Assembly (NCBI RefSeq): GCF_009363095.1
Contig: NZ_CP045295.1
Location: forward strand, 4,142,001-4,206,000
Direction: 5' to 3'
Source of the DNA: Paenibacillus cellulositrophicus
GTDB taxonomy: Bacteria; Bacillota; Bacilli; Paenibacillales; Paenibacillaceae
Length of the DNA: 64,000 bases
A program made the position numbers and the translations under genes. Positions 1-9,008 of this stretch are shown here, in pieces (positions within the stretch are counted from its first letter, which is position 1; every line of letters starts with the position of its first letter). The notes beneath the pieces were generated by a model that saw only the letters and a program-made list of their open reading frames with translations, did not search any database and was not told where the DNA came from.

Positions 1-1
1 C

Positions 2-817
2 GGCCTGGATCAGAAGCTGAAAGAGCTGCCATATGTGGATGAGGTGTCAAAAGGGCAGCCGGGCAGTCAAAACGCCAATATTATCGCCTACGACGTCACG
101 CTCGACATGAATCCTTATTCCAGCGAAGCGATGGACCGAATTCCCCACCTGCGGAGCACGGCAGAGCAGGCGCTTCAGGCGGCGGGGGTGGGTTCCCCGG
201 CGGATAAAGTGTGGATCAGCGGCCAGACCGCCGAACAATACGATACCCGCGAGACCGGCGACCGTGACACGATGGTCATTATTCCGGTCGTCATCGGGAT
301 GATTACGCTGCTGCTGCTCGTGTATTTGCGGTCGATCACCGCAACGGTGTATTTGATTTTGACTGTTATTTTGTCTTATTTCTCGGCGCTCGGCCTGGGC
401 TGGCTCATCATCCATTACGGGCTTGGCGCGGACGCGATCCAAGGAGCGATTCCGCTCTATTCATTCGTATTCCTGGTGGCGCTGGGCGAGGACTACAACA
501 TCTTCATGATCTCGAGCATCTGGAAAAAACGGAAGCATATGCCGTTAAAGCAGGCGATCCAGGAGGGCGTGTCCGAGACGGGCTCGGTCATCACCTCCGC
601 CGGCCTCATTCTGGCCGGGACCTTCGCGGTGCTCGCCTCGCTGCCGATCCAGGTGCTGGTCCAGTTCGGCATCATTACCGCCGCGGGTGTCCTGCTGGAC
701 ACCTTCATCGTCCGGCCGTTTCTCGTGCCGGCCATTACGGTGATGCTGGGCCGCTATGCTTTCTGGCCGTCTTCCCATTCGGAGGCCGAGAACACCAAGG
801 CTGGCATGCCGTCCTGA
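2..817 (+). CDS. MMPL/RND-superfamily exporter, C-terminal part (5' truncated by window)
   Basis: The reading frame is open to the left edge, so only about the last 271 residues are visible. Several hydrophobic segments (around IIPVVIGMITLLLLVYL and the following helices) and the stretch ALGEDYNIFMISSIWKKR, followed by a cytoplasmic amphipathic segment and two more helices, are typical of the second membrane half of MMPL-family proteins. Members of this family export lipids, antibiotics or peptides using the proton gradient; the substrate cannot be told from this fragment. A GTG at position 35 could look like a start but has no ribosome binding site and the frame continues upstream. A terminator follows directly, so it is the last gene of its transcript. 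Confidence 0.85.
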   Translation, partial: GLDQKLKELPYVDEVSKGQPGSQNANIIAYDVTLDMNPYSSEAMDRIPHLRSTAEQALQAAGVGSPADKVWISGQTAEQYDTRETGDRDTMVIIPVVIGMITLLLLVYLRSITATVYLILTVILSYFSALGLGWLIIHYGLGADAIQGAIPLYSFVFLVALGEDYNIFMISSIWKKRKHMPLKQAIQEGVSETGSVITSAGLILAGTFAVLASLPIQVLVQFGIITAAGVLLDTFIVRPFLVPAITVMLGRYAFWPSSHSEAENTKAGMPS

Positions 818-829
818 TCCATCAATGGA

Positions 830-859
830 GGAGTCCCTGTTTTCAGGGGCTCCTTTTTT
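830..859 (+). terminator. Rho-independent terminator after the MMPL gene
   Basis: GGAGTCCCTG, a TTTT loop and CAGGGGCTCC form a 10-bp stem with one G-T pair, followed by six T. It separates the exporter from the nitric oxide synthase gene. Confidence 0.85.
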
Positions 860-1018
860 GTGCTCCCACCGAACATCCGTCGTCCGCCGCCCAACCCGAC
901 TCATCCAGCCCGCCGCAAGATTCACCATTTGCTCAAGCCTTACACGGCTGTGGCTTCGGCGTCTGGCTTATAATAGGGAGAGACAGACCCTTTTTACGAA
1001 CAACGAGGTGAACGCGGC

Positions 1019-2143
1019 ATGAAGGTGTATGACGTTCTGCAGAAAGATGCGGAAGAATATATATTATTGTGTTATCAGGAGCTTGGCAAGACAGAGGCCG
1101 AGACCGTCCGGAGGCTCGCGGAGATCAGGGCCAGCATTGAAGAGACCGGAACGTATGAGCATACGTACGAGGAACTGGTTCACGGGGCAAAAATGGCCTG
1201 GCGCAACAGCAACCGCTGCATCGGCCGCCTGTTCTGGGACTCGATGCAGGTCATCGATGAGCGGGGCCTTGAGCGGCCCGGCGACATTGCCGAGGCGCTG
1301 CTGCGTCATATCGAACGCGGCACGGGCGGCGGCAAAATCGTGCCGACGATCACGGTATTTAGGCCGTCGGTACCCGGCATGAGCGATATCCGCATCCTGA
1401 ACCACCAGCTGATCCGCTATGCGGGGTACGAGAACGGTGGGACGATCACCGGTGATCCGGCTTCCGCCCTGTTTACGAGGCTGTGCATGAAGCTGGGCTG
1501 GACGGGAGAAGGGACGCCTTTCGACGTCCTTCCTCTTGTCATTCAAGGAGGGGAAGGCGGGCCTGAGCTGTTTCCCATTCCGCCGGAGCTGGTCATGGAA
1601 GTGCCGATCACGCATCCGGATATGCCCGCCTTCGCCGAGCTGGGCCTGCGCTGGTACGCCGTGCCAATCATTTCCGATATGGAACTCGTGATCGGCGGCA
1701 TCCGCTATACGGCGGCTCCGTTTAACGGTTGGTACATGGTGACCGAGGTCGGTGCGCGAAATTTCGCCGATGAACAGCGGTATAACATGCTGCCGCGGGT
1801 GGCGGAGCTGATGGGCTTGTCCACAGCGAGCGAAACTTCGCTCTGGCGGGACCGCGCACTCGTCGAGATGAACGTCGCCGTGCTGCATTCGTACAAGCAG
1901 GCGGGGGTCAGCATAGTGGATCATCATACGGCGGCTTCCCAGTTCCGGCTGTTTGAAGAGCGGGAAGCCAGGAGCGGCAGAGAGGTCACCGGGAACTGGA
2001 CGTGGTTGATCCCGCCGTTATCACCGGCGACGACTCATATTTTTCACCATTCGTATGACAACACGGTCAAGACGCCAAACTTCTTTAAGAGAGAGGCGCC
2101 AAACGCTACGCCTGTACACGCGGGATGCCCTTTTCACCATTAG
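1019..2143 (+). CDS. nos: Bacterial nitric oxide synthase oxygenase
   Basis: This 374-residue protein matches the oxygenase domain of animal nitric oxide synthases and the stand-alone bacterial enzymes, which oxidise L-arginine to NO and citrulline. The heme-ligand region AWRNSNRCIGR is present with Cys67 as the expected axial thiolate, and GWYMVTEVGARNF places Glu243 as the arginine-binding glutamate. Length is normal for bacterial NOS, which has no fused reductase and borrows electrons from cellular flavoproteins. A TATAAT box lies at 969-974; I see no good -35 element. The ATG start follows a GAGGTGAACGCGGC stretch with suitable spacing. No dedicated reductase gene is adjacent. Confidence 0.96.
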   Translation: MKVYDVLQKDAEEYILLCYQELGKTEAETVRRLAEIRASIEETGTYEHTYEELVHGAKMAWRNSNRCIGRLFWDSMQVIDERGLERPGDIAEALLRHIERGTGGGKIVPTITVFRPSVPGMSDIRILNHQLIRYAGYENGGTITGDPASALFTRLCMKLGWTGEGTPFDVLPLVIQGGEGGPELFPIPPELVMEVPITHPDMPAFAELGLRWYAVPIISDMELVIGGIRYTAAPFNGWYMVTEVGARNFADEQRYNMLPRVAELMGLSTASETSLWRDRALVEMNVAVLHSYKQAGVSIVDHHTAASQFRLFEEREARSGREVTGNWTWLIPPLSPATTHIFHHSYDNTVKTPNFFKREAPNATPVHAGCPFHH

Positions 2144-2193
2144 CTTATCGACTCCGACACCCTGCAGACCCGAAAAAAGTGCTTGATTGCTTG

Positions 2194-2221
2194 TTGCTTT
2201 TCGCCTGCTGCGTCGTATAAT
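2194..2221 (+). promoter_or_regulatory. Sigma-A-type promoter candidate for the HExxH gene
   Basis: TTGCTT and TATAAT separated by 16 bp, about 45 bp upstream of the TTG start at 2266. Confidence 0.5.
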
Positions 2222-2265
2222 GATTTATTAGGTTATTTGACATTAAAGGGGATAAAGATAGAGCG

Positions 2266-2736
2266 TTGAACACCATACATTTGAACGAAATCATCCGTGA
2301 GCTGGTCGGACGGTCGGGACTGGGCGTTCAGGTCCGTCTGAGAACACGGTCCCGGGATGGACGCCTGATCGGCGGCAAGTACGGGATGGTTTCCAAGCGG
2401 ATCACGATGTATACCGGTGTGATCGAAGAACAATGCATGCAGATGTTCGGATCATTGGACCGGGTGGAGGAGTATTTTACGATTGTCCTGGCCCATGAGC
2501 TGGGGCATGCCGCGGATCGGGAGCTGCCTGCGCTCTCCGAATCGCTGGAAGACATGAATCTTACTGAGGAACAGCGGATGCGAGTGGCACTGCAGATTGA
2601 AGAGAACGCATGGAACTATGCGCTGGAGCTGATTCCCGAAGCGGATCTGCCCATGATGAGCGCCATTATCGACGAGTCGCTGTATGCATACCGGCTTCAG
2701 GTGGAGGAAGCGGGAGCCGAGGCGGGTATCGCCTGA
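2266..2736 (+). CDS. Small putative zinc metalloprotein with HELGH motif
   Basis: A 156-residue soluble protein with a HELGH motif at residues 77-81 inside a hydrophobic helix (FTIVLAHELGHAADRE), the zinc-binding HExxH signature of metallopeptidases. The third zinc ligand cannot be assigned with confidence; a later acidic helix (DMNLTEEQRMRVALQIEENAW) contains candidate glutamates. The start is TTG at 2266, with AAAGGGGAT about 13 bases upstream, which is longer than usual spacing. There is no signal peptide, so a cytoplasmic role is expected. It has its own promoter candidate and terminator, so it is probably monocistronic. I do not recognise a named family; proteolytic activity is inferred from the motif only. 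Confidence 0.75.
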   Translation: MNTIHLNEIIRELVGRSGLGVQVRLRTRSRDGRLIGGKYGMVSKRITMYTGVIEEQCMQMFGSLDRVEEYFTIVLAHELGHAADRELPALSESLEDMNLTEEQRMRVALQIEENAWNYALELIPEADLPMMSAIIDESLYAYRLQVEEAGAEAGIA

Positions 2737-2797
2737 TGTCAGTCGGAACCGGCTGCCGCGTGGTCAGAGGCGGATCAGCTGCTCTTATAAATATAAT

Positions 2798-2847
2798 AAA
2801 GGATAGGCTCGGCAGACCCTTTGGATCTCTCGAACCTATCCTTTTTT
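2798..2847. terminator. Bidirectional terminator between convergent genes
   Basis: GGATAGG (2801-2807) and CCTATCC (2835-2841) form a stem flanked by A-rich and T-rich tracts on both sides. It can serve the metalloprotein gene on the plus strand and the heme monooxygenase on the minus strand. Confidence 0.75.
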
Positions 2848-2889
2848 GGTTGCTCGGGCAAAGTCCGCCTGCCCTACAGCATCGACTGC

Positions 2890-3210
2890 TTATTCCGCTG
2901 CGTTCAAGGGGCTGACGACGAGCTCATACTGGTTCAGCGTAGAGCCGAGCAGGACGTCCTTGCTGCCTCCGGCCCCGCGGTGAGAAGCGCGGAAGGACTC
3001 GCTCTGCGTCCAGTTTTTAAACGACGCCTCGTCCTCCCAGACGGTGGACACCTTCAGCTCCTCGGCGTCCGCCTCCTTGCTCTTGCCCAGCCATACCTCC
3101 ATCCGGACAAAGCCCGGCATGTCCTGCACGCCCTTGGCATTCGCAAAACGCTCGGCCACGGCTTGTCCGTGCCCTTCCTTGATCAAAATCGTATTGGTGA
3201 TGACTATCAT
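2890..3210 (-). CDS. IsdG-type heme-degrading monooxygenase
   Basis: A 106-residue antibiotic biosynthesis monooxygenase-fold protein aligned by eye with staphylococcal IsdG/IsdI. The catalytic triad of that family is in register: Asn6 (MIVITN), Trp67 (KNWTQSESF) and His77 (ASHRG). IsdG enzymes are dimeric, open the heme ring and release iron without a separate reductase partner gene. The strong ribosome binding site GGAGGCGATTCCTT precedes the ATG. It may be co-transcribed with the Rieske oxidoreductase gene upstream of it on the same strand (42-bp gap). The nearest heme-related neighbour is the NO synthase; no heme uptake system is in view. An equivalent Bacillus gene is often called hmo/isdG. 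Confidence 0.9.
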   Translation of the reverse strand: MIVITNTILIKEGHGQAVAERFANAKGVQDMPGFVRMEVWLGKSKEADAEELKVSTVWEDEASFKNWTQSESFRASHRGAGGSKDVLLGSTLNQYELVVSPLNAAE

Positions 3211-3251
3211 AAGGAATCGCCTCCGATTGTGGTATCGTTCCTTAATTCAGT

Positions 3252-4799
3252 CTACTCGTGTGCATCCAGTTTCTCAAGCGGCTTGATGGCCGGTCCTTCA
3301 AACACGACCCCGTCATAGGAAAACCGGGAGCCGTGGCAAGGGCAGTCCCAGGTCCGCTCCGCCGCGTTCCACTCGGTCTCGCAGCCCATATGCGTACACG
3401 TGTTATCCACCAGATGAAGATTGCCCTCCGGGTCTTTATAAGCACCGGCTTTTTTACCGTTATGGCGGACCACGGCGCCTTCGTCAGGATTCAGGTCTTC
3501 GATCCGGGTGTGGACGAGGCCGACTTTGCCGGAAATCAGCTCTCCGGCCACATCCGCATTTTCCTTCACCAGGTTCATAATCGACGGGTCCGCGAGGAAA
3601 CGGGACGGCGTGTACAGTTCACTGTACGGATTGTCCCTGCCGATGATTTGATCCGATAACATCCGCCCGGCGAGAGTGCCGCTGGTCATGCCCCATTTGT
3701 TGAAGCCGGTTGCCACGTAGATCCCTTCGTCCTTGGACGTAATTTGTCCGATGTACGGCACTTTGTCGATGGTGACCAGATCCTGGGTTGACCAGCGGAA
3801 AGGAATGCCTTTGCTGCCCAGCAGTTTGCCCCCATAGGCTTCGAGCGCCTCATAGTAGGAGAAGGTGCACATATGCTGCCCGGTTTTATGCCCTTCGCCG
3901 CCGACGATGACCACCTCTTCGCCGTTCCAGGAGGCGGCCCGCAGCGAGCGCGTCGGCTTGTCCGCACTGATATACATGCCGCCGGCAAACGCCGTCTCCG
4001 GCTTCATAGCCAGCGCGTACGAGCGGTCAGCATGCAGCCGCGCGAAATAAAAACCGCCCTCATCCAGGAACGGGAAGTGGGTAGCAGCGACGACATGGCT
4101 GCATTGAATCTTGTGGCTTCCGCGGTAGGTGACGACCGTTAACGGCCCCTCCTTGTCCACCTTATGAACCGTCGTATTCTCATATACTTGTCCGCCAGCC
4201 TTCACGAATTCCTCCAGCAAACGCCGCAAATAATGCAGCGGATGGAACCGGGCTTGTCCCGGCAGCTTGATGGCACCCGATGCGAACTGAGGAATCGGCA
4301 GCTTGTTGACCCATTCGCCGGGGATGCCCAGCTTCTCATAAGCTTCGAATTCCTTCTCCAGCTTACTGAGATCCTTATCCTTCTCCATATATACATAGGC
4401 GTCTTCCTCATGGAGACCGCAGTCGATATTCAGCTTGGACGCCGTATCCCGGATGAATTGCAGCGCATCCCGGTTAGCGTGATAATACATGGATGCCCGT
4501 TCCTGCCCAAAATGGCTCAGCAGTTCATCGTACAGCATGCCGTGCTGGGCTGTAATTTTGGCGGTCGTATGTGCGGTGGTGCCGTTCAGTACTTTCCCCG
4601 CTTCGATCAGGGCGACCTTCAGCCCTTCCCGGGCAAGCAGGTACCCGGTCGTAATGCCTGCAATTCCCGCGCCTACGATAGCAACGTCCACCTTGATGTC
4701 TTCCGCCAGACGCGGAAAGGAAGGGAGGTCCGTTGTCGCTCTCCATAAAGATTCAGGGTACTGCGGTAGCTCATTGGATATCGGTTCAGATGGTTGCAT
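3252..4799 (-). CDS. FAD-dependent oxidoreductase with C-terminal Rieske domain
   Basis: This 515-residue protein has a DAO-type FAD domain starting with VDVAIVGAGIAGITTGYLLA (about residues 38-58) and ending near residue 380, then a Rieske [2Fe-2S] domain at the C-terminus with the ligand motifs CTHMGC and CPCHGS. Such fusions are found across Bacillus and Paenibacillus and are annotated as FAD-dependent oxidoreductases; the substrate is unknown, although the FAD domain resembles glycine/amino-acid oxidases. There is no signal sequence, so it acts in the cytoplasm. AGGAGG lies 11 bases before the ATG. It heads a probable two-gene transcript with the heme monooxygenase. Confidence 0.92.
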   Translation of the reverse strand: MQPSEPISNELPQYPESLWRATTDLPSFPRLAEDIKVDVAIVGAGIAGITTGYLLAREGLKVALIEAGKVLNGTTAHTTAKITAQHGMLYDELLSHFGQERASMYYHANRDALQFIRDTASKLNIDCGLHEEDAYVYMEKDKDLSKLEKEFEAYEKLGIPGEWVNKLPIPQFASGAIKLPGQARFHPLHYLRRLLEEFVKAGGQVYENTTVHKVDKEGPLTVVTYRGSHKIQCSHVVAATHFPFLDEGGFYFARLHADRSYALAMKPETAFAGGMYISADKPTRSLRAASWNGEEVVIVGGEGHKTGQHMCTFSYYEALEAYGGKLLGSKGIPFRWSTQDLVTIDKVPYIGQITSKDEGIYVATGFNKWGMTSGTLAGRMLSDQIIGRDNPYSELYTPSRFLADPSIMNLVKENADVAGELISGKVGLVHTRIEDLNPDEGAVVRHNGKKAGAYKDPEGNLHLVDNTCTHMGCETEWNAAERTWDCPCHGSRFSYDGVVFEGPAIKPLEKLDAHE

Positions 4800-5010
4800 A
4801 GCATCGTAGCCTCCTAAGTATTTTCATTTCATTTATTACCACTTTTCGCCAAAAAGAAACGGAGCCTGCCCGGGCGGCGGCTTTTCTTCCCTGCGGGGGT
4901 TGTTTACAATAGTAGGGAAAGCCTAAATCGTCCTGCGGGCGGGCAGAAAACCTGCCTTAGGGCGGCCAATTGGGGAATCCCGATATGAACAAGGAGGCGC
5001 TGATGCAACG

Positions 5011-5952
5011 ATGAAATACCGGAGACTGGGAAGAAGCGGACTGAAAGTGAGTGAAATCAGCCTGGGCAGCTGGCTGACTTACGGCGGATACGTGGAGCGC
5101 GAAAATGCGGTTCAGGCGATCCGGACGGCCTATGACGAGGGCGTAAATTTCTTTGACACGGCCAATGTGTACGAGCGGGGTGCGGCCGAGGAACTGTTGG
5201 GGCAGACGCTGAAGGCGTACCCGCGGGAGTCTTACGTGCTGGCAACCAAGGTGTTCGGAAAAATGGGGGACGGGCCCAACGACCAGGGACTGTCGCGGAA
5301 GCACATTATGGAGCAGTGCGACGCCAGCCTCAAGCGGCTGGGCCACGACTATGTGGACCTGTACTACTGTCACCGGTATGATGCCGAGACGCCGATCGAC
5401 GAAACGCTGCGGGCGCTGGATGACCTGGTTCGCCAGGGCAAGGTGCTGTATGTCGGCGTCAGCATGTGGACCGCGGCGCAGATGGAGGCCGCGCTCGGCA
5501 CGGCTGACCGCTACCTGCTGGACCGCATCGTCGTAAACCAGCCGGTATACAATATGTTTCAGCGGGAGATCGAGCACGAGGTTATTCCGCTCGGCGAAGC
5601 GAAGGGTATCGGCCAGGTCGTCTACTCGCCGCTGGCGCAAGGCTTGCTGACAGGCAAATACACGGCGCCCGGCCAGGCTCCGGAAGGCAGCCGCGCCGCC
5701 AAGCTCGGCTGGAAGGAAGACCGCATCAGCGAAGAGAAGATCGCCAAGGTGCGCCAGTTGGAGAAGGTCGCCGCCGAGCTGGACGTCAAAGTAGGCCAGT
5801 TGGCCCTGGCCTGGATTCTGCGGCAGCCGAATGTGGCAAGCGCGCTGGTGGGTGCGAGCCGTCCGGAGCAGGTCACCGAGAACGTGAAGGCCTCGGGCAT
5901 TGAGCTTTCGGCGGACGTGCTGGAACGGATCGAACAAATTTTGAACTCCTAA
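5011..5952 (+). CDS. Aldo/keto reductase (potassium-channel beta-subunit-like)
   Basis: A 313-residue TIM-barrel NADPH oxidoreductase. The N-terminus MKYRRLGRSGLKVSEISLG, the FFDTANVYERG segment carrying the catalytic Asp and Tyr, the LATKVFGK lysine and the YYCHRYD histidine make up the conserved Asp-Tyr-Lys-His tetrad. The order and length resemble the Kv-beta-like/YghZ group that reduces aldehydes and methylglyoxal. An AAGGAGG box sits about 13 bases upstream; an earlier ATG at 5002 runs into a stop. It is divergently oriented from the Rieske gene and is followed by its own terminator. The physiological substrate cannot be inferred. Confidence 0.93.
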   Translation: MKYRRLGRSGLKVSEISLGSWLTYGGYVERENAVQAIRTAYDEGVNFFDTANVYERGAAEELLGQTLKAYPRESYVLATKVFGKMGDGPNDQGLSRKHIMEQCDASLKRLGHDYVDLYYCHRYDAETPIDETLRALDDLVRQGKVLYVGVSMWTAAQMEAALGTADRYLLDRIVVNQPVYNMFQREIEHEVIPLGEAKGIGQVVYSPLAQGLLTGKYTAPGQAPEGSRAAKLGWKEDRISEEKIAKVRQLEKVAAELDVKVGQLALAWILRQPNVASALVGASRPEQVTENVKASGIELSADVLERIEQILNS

Positions 5953-5966
5953 TGATCGAATAAGGC

Positions 5967-6030
5967 ATGGCGAAGGCCGTCCTGCAGCGGGTATCCCGAT
6001 ACCGCGCTCGGGGCGGTCTTTTTTTCTCCA
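5967..6030 (+). terminator. Terminator after the aldo/keto reductase
   Basis: A nested stem (GGCCG...CGGTC outside, GGTAT-CCCG-ATACC inside) followed by seven T. Confidence 0.7.
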
Positions 6031-6192
6031 GACCGAGAATATATCGCTCGTCTATGCCAACCGGATAACGGGAATGCTCTAGATACGCCAAGGGCCCCCG
6101 CCGGGCCGCAGCTTTACATCGGGCGGAGCAGCTTGTAAAGTAGTTCTACGTTGAATCTGTTGCGGCAAGAAAGCCAAGTGGAGGAAATCGGA

Positions 6193-8703
6193 TTGAAACA
6201 CAGATACGAGTTTATCGAACACCATGAGCATATGCCTTTTACGCTGTTCATCAACAGCATTGACCATATTCCGTTTCATTGGCATAAAGAGCTGGAGCTG
6301 ATCTACGTCCTCAAAGGCTCGGTGGAAATCCATGTCGCCCAGGAACGGCTGATCCTGCGGGAAGAGGACCTGCTGGTCATTAACAGCATGGACGTGCACA
6401 AAATCGATAAGACCGGCGAGGCCAACGTCCTGCTTACCCTGCAGGTCGATCCCGGCACGGTCCAGGCCCAGCCGCAGCAGTCCAAAAACCGGATCGACTG
6501 CAGCTCCGTGAACTCCCGGATTGCGGACGAAGCCCGCTTTGCGCCCATCCGCTCCGGTCTTGCCCAAATGATGTGGGAGCTGAACAAGCGGGAGGACGGC
6601 TACGGCGACAAAGTGATGGGGCATCTGCATCTTTTGCTGGGCCAGCTGGTTCGATATTTCGCAACCGCGGAGCGGCTGGACGACAGCGCGAATGCGAGCG
6701 ACGTGGATCTCGAGCGCCTTCGCCGGATCATTCAATACGTGGACGAGAACTATATGTACAAAATCAACCTGAACCAGATGGCCGAACAGGAGCATTTGAG
6801 CTTCTATTATTTCTCCCACTTTTTCAAAAGCAAGATCGGCATCTCCTTTCAGAAATATTTGACCCTCATCCGTTTGGAAAAAGCGGAGACGATGCTGAGG
6901 GAGACGACGAGCAACATTATCGACATCGCCGCGGACTGCGGGTTCGCCAATGTGAAGCTGTTTAACAAGAGCTTTAAGGAAAAAATGGGCGTGACGCCTT
7001 CCGAGTACCGGCAGAAGCATGAGCGGCAGAGCGGAGGAGCGGATGACAAGCATCTTCCTTTTACGAGAGATACATCGGAGAGCGGCTCCTACATCAAGGT
7101 CGATACGGTAAAAGTGCTGGAGGGCTTGTACCGGCATCTGCCGCAGGTTGAAGCTGCGGCACCGTCCATGCCGCCCGCCCCTGCGCGGAGCGTTGAGGAA
7201 AGCCTCGTTCTGGATGCGGACGCTCCCGGAGAATCGTACGAGCCTCACTGGAACCGGCTGCTGACGGCGGGAAGGGCCGCTGAAGGCCTGCGCGAGGACT
7301 GGCGGAAGCAGCTGGCGGAAATTCAGGCGGAGCAGCCGTTTCAACATATCCGGTTCCACGGCATTTTCAATGACGAGATGATGATTTACGACGAATTGGG
7401 GGATGGGACTCCGCGGTACAATTGGAGTTATGCCGATGAGCTGTACGATTTTTTGCTGGGTCAAGGGATACGTCCCTTCGTTGAGCTCGGGTTTATGCCC
7501 GGCAAGCTGAAGCGTTCGGATGAGACCCTCTTTTGGTGGAAAGGGAACATATCGCCGCCGAAGGATATGGCCAAGTGGTCGGAGCTCATCCGCCAGTTTG
7601 TCCGGCATCTGGTCAACCGCTACGGCATGGAAGAGGTGCGGCAGTGGTACTTTGAAGTGTGGAACGAACCGGATGCCATCGAGATCTGCTGGTCGGGGAC
7701 GAAGGAGGAATATTTCGAATTTTACGCCGCCACCGCGCTGGCGATCAAGTCGGTCTCCCCGGATCTCCGGGTCGGCGGGCCGGCGCTGAATTATATTACC
7801 GTGTGGGAGACGGACTGGATTCAGACCTTCCTGCAGTACTGCCACGAGCACCGAGTGGATATCGATTTCTTTTCCTTCCACAGCTATTCGGAATATTGGC
7901 CCGGGGACGAGCGCTCCGGTGGTCTATCCCATACACAGCCGCCGGAATTTTTTGTGGATACGATCCACAAGGTCCGCGAACGGATCGCCGATTCTCCGGC
8001 GGAGGCATTGGAGCTGCATCTGACGGAATGGAACTTTTCCTTGTATCCGCACAATCTGCTGCATGACACGATGTTCATGGCGCCGTTTATTATCAAAAAC
8101 GCGGTCGATTCCATCGGCCTGCTGCAGTCGCTCGGGTTTTGGACGTTCACCGACATTTTTGAGGAGATGCGGGCGGGCGACAGCCCGTTTCACGGCGGAT
8201 TCGGGCTGATCAGCATGCACGGGCTCAAGAAGCCCTCCTATTACGCTTTTGCGCTGCTGAATAAGCTCGGCCGCCGGGTCTTGGCCAGAGGGCCGTATTA
8301 TATCGCGACCGAGGAGAACGGAGACATCCAGGTGCTGCTGTACAACTATACACATGTGGACAGCTTGTACGCCAAAGGCGAATGGTCGGGCATCAGCGAG
8401 CAAAACCGGTACGACGTGTTTGAAAGCAAGGAGGCGCTGGACGTCAGCCTCGACATTCGCGGTTTGCAGGGGGGTTACAAGGTGTCGCACTACACCCTGG
8501 ACCGGGAGCACGGATCGGTGTTTGACGCATGGCAGGCGATGGGAGCGCCGGACTTTCCCAGTAAGGATGAGGTCGCCTATCTGCGCCGCCAAAGCGGGCC
8601 CGACTTGAAGGTGTCCCAAATCCGGGACGCTTCTTCCTATACCGTTCGGGTCACCGTACCGCCGCACGGCGTGCAGCTGATCACGCTCCATAAACAGTAT
8701 TGA
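6193..8703 (+). CDS. AraC-family regulator fused to GH39 beta-xylosidase-like glycosidase
   Basis: An 836-residue two-function polypeptide. Residues about 1-85 are an AraC-type sugar-binding cupin (IPFHWHKELELIYVLKG). Residues about 174-279 are a double helix-turn-helix AraC DNA-binding domain ending in GVTPSEYRQKHE. Residues about 345-836 are a glycoside hydrolase family 39 catalytic barrel: WNEP places the acid/base at Glu492, and HLTEWNF places the nucleophile at Glu612, 120 residues apart as in GH39 xylosidases. The start is chosen as TTG 6193 because GGAGG lies 8 bases before it; a longer frame from TTG 6151 has no ribosome binding site. It is followed by a GH3 enzyme and a GPH symporter, suggesting xyloside or related oligosaccharide use. 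Both catalytic glutamates are intact, so the enzyme half should be active. Confidence 0.92.
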   Translation: MKHRYEFIEHHEHMPFTLFINSIDHIPFHWHKELELIYVLKGSVEIHVAQERLILREEDLLVINSMDVHKIDKTGEANVLLTLQVDPGTVQAQPQQSKNRIDCSSVNSRIADEARFAPIRSGLAQMMWELNKREDGYGDKVMGHLHLLLGQLVRYFATAERLDDSANASDVDLERLRRIIQYVDENYMYKINLNQMAEQEHLSFYYFSHFFKSKIGISFQKYLTLIRLEKAETMLRETTSNIIDIAADCGFANVKLFNKSFKEKMGVTPSEYRQKHERQSGGADDKHLPFTRDTSESGSYIKVDTVKVLEGLYRHLPQVEAAAPSMPPAPARSVEESLVLDADAPGESYEPHWNRLLTAGRAAEGLREDWRKQLAEIQAEQPFQHIRFHGIFNDEMMIYDELGDGTPRYNWSYADELYDFLLGQGIRPFVELGFMPGKLKRSDETLFWWKGNISPPKDMAKWSELIRQFVRHLVNRYGMEEVRQWYFEVWNEPDAIEICWSGTKEEYFEFYAATALAIKSVSPDLRVGGPALNYITVWETDWIQTFLQYCHEHRVDIDFFSFHSYSEYWPGDERSGGLSHTQPPEFFVDTIHKVRERIADSPAEALELHLTEWNFSLYPHNLLHDTMFMAPFIIKNAVDSIGLLQSLGFWTFTDIFEEMRAGDSPFHGGFGLISMHGLKKPSYYAFALLNKLGRRVLARGPYYIATEENGDIQVLLYNYTHVDSLYAKGEWSGISEQNRYDVFESKEALDVSLDIRGLQGGYKVSHYTLDREHGSVFDAWQAMGAPDFPSKDEVAYLRRQSGPDLKVSQIRDASSYTVRVTVPPHGVQLITLHKQY

Positions 8704-9008
8704 ACACTGCTCCGAAATTTCCCGTTCCTGTGCCGGACGGAAATTCGGGGCTGTTTGCGATATGCCTGCAGCAGCCGGGGATGACCGCAAAAAAAGGGGT
8801 GCTTTTAGGCAAAAGAGAACAAGAACGGGCTTTTGCTTCAGGGTTAGAATGAGAACAAGCAGTCATTTGCTGATTCTGCAAACGTCTACATGGGATGAAC
8901 TAAAGAAATGGATGTTATAGGCCCGGTTGGACCGTTATATAACAGGAAGCTCCATGCAAAACTTTAGTTCAATCTATGTACAATCCATGATTAAAGGAAT
9001 GAGTCATC
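8704..9008. other. Intergenic region between GH39 fusion and GH3 gene
   Basis: Gene-free stretch of 305 bp. It holds an imperfect hairpin directly after the stop (CCGAAATTTCC with GGAAATTCGG, no T-run), a 7-bp inverted repeat GCAAAAG/CTTTTGC at 8809-8836, and the 10-bp inverted repeat pair described separately. I see no clear sigma-A promoter. Confidence 0.6.
8896..8971. repeat. 10-bp inverted repeat pair, possible operator half-sites
   Basis: TGAACTAAAG (8896-8905) and its exact complement CTTTAGTTCA (8962-8971), separated by 56 bp, located 38 bp before the GH3 start. The wide spacing suits two regulator binding sites better than a hairpin. The fused AraC protein encoded just upstream is the obvious candidate ligand; this is inference. 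Confidence 0.4.

Noticed and set aside
6079..7881. A 600-codon minus-strand frame opposite the AraC-GH39 gene
   Set aside because: No family motif or ribosome binding site; the plus-strand frame carries AraC and GH39 signatures throughout.
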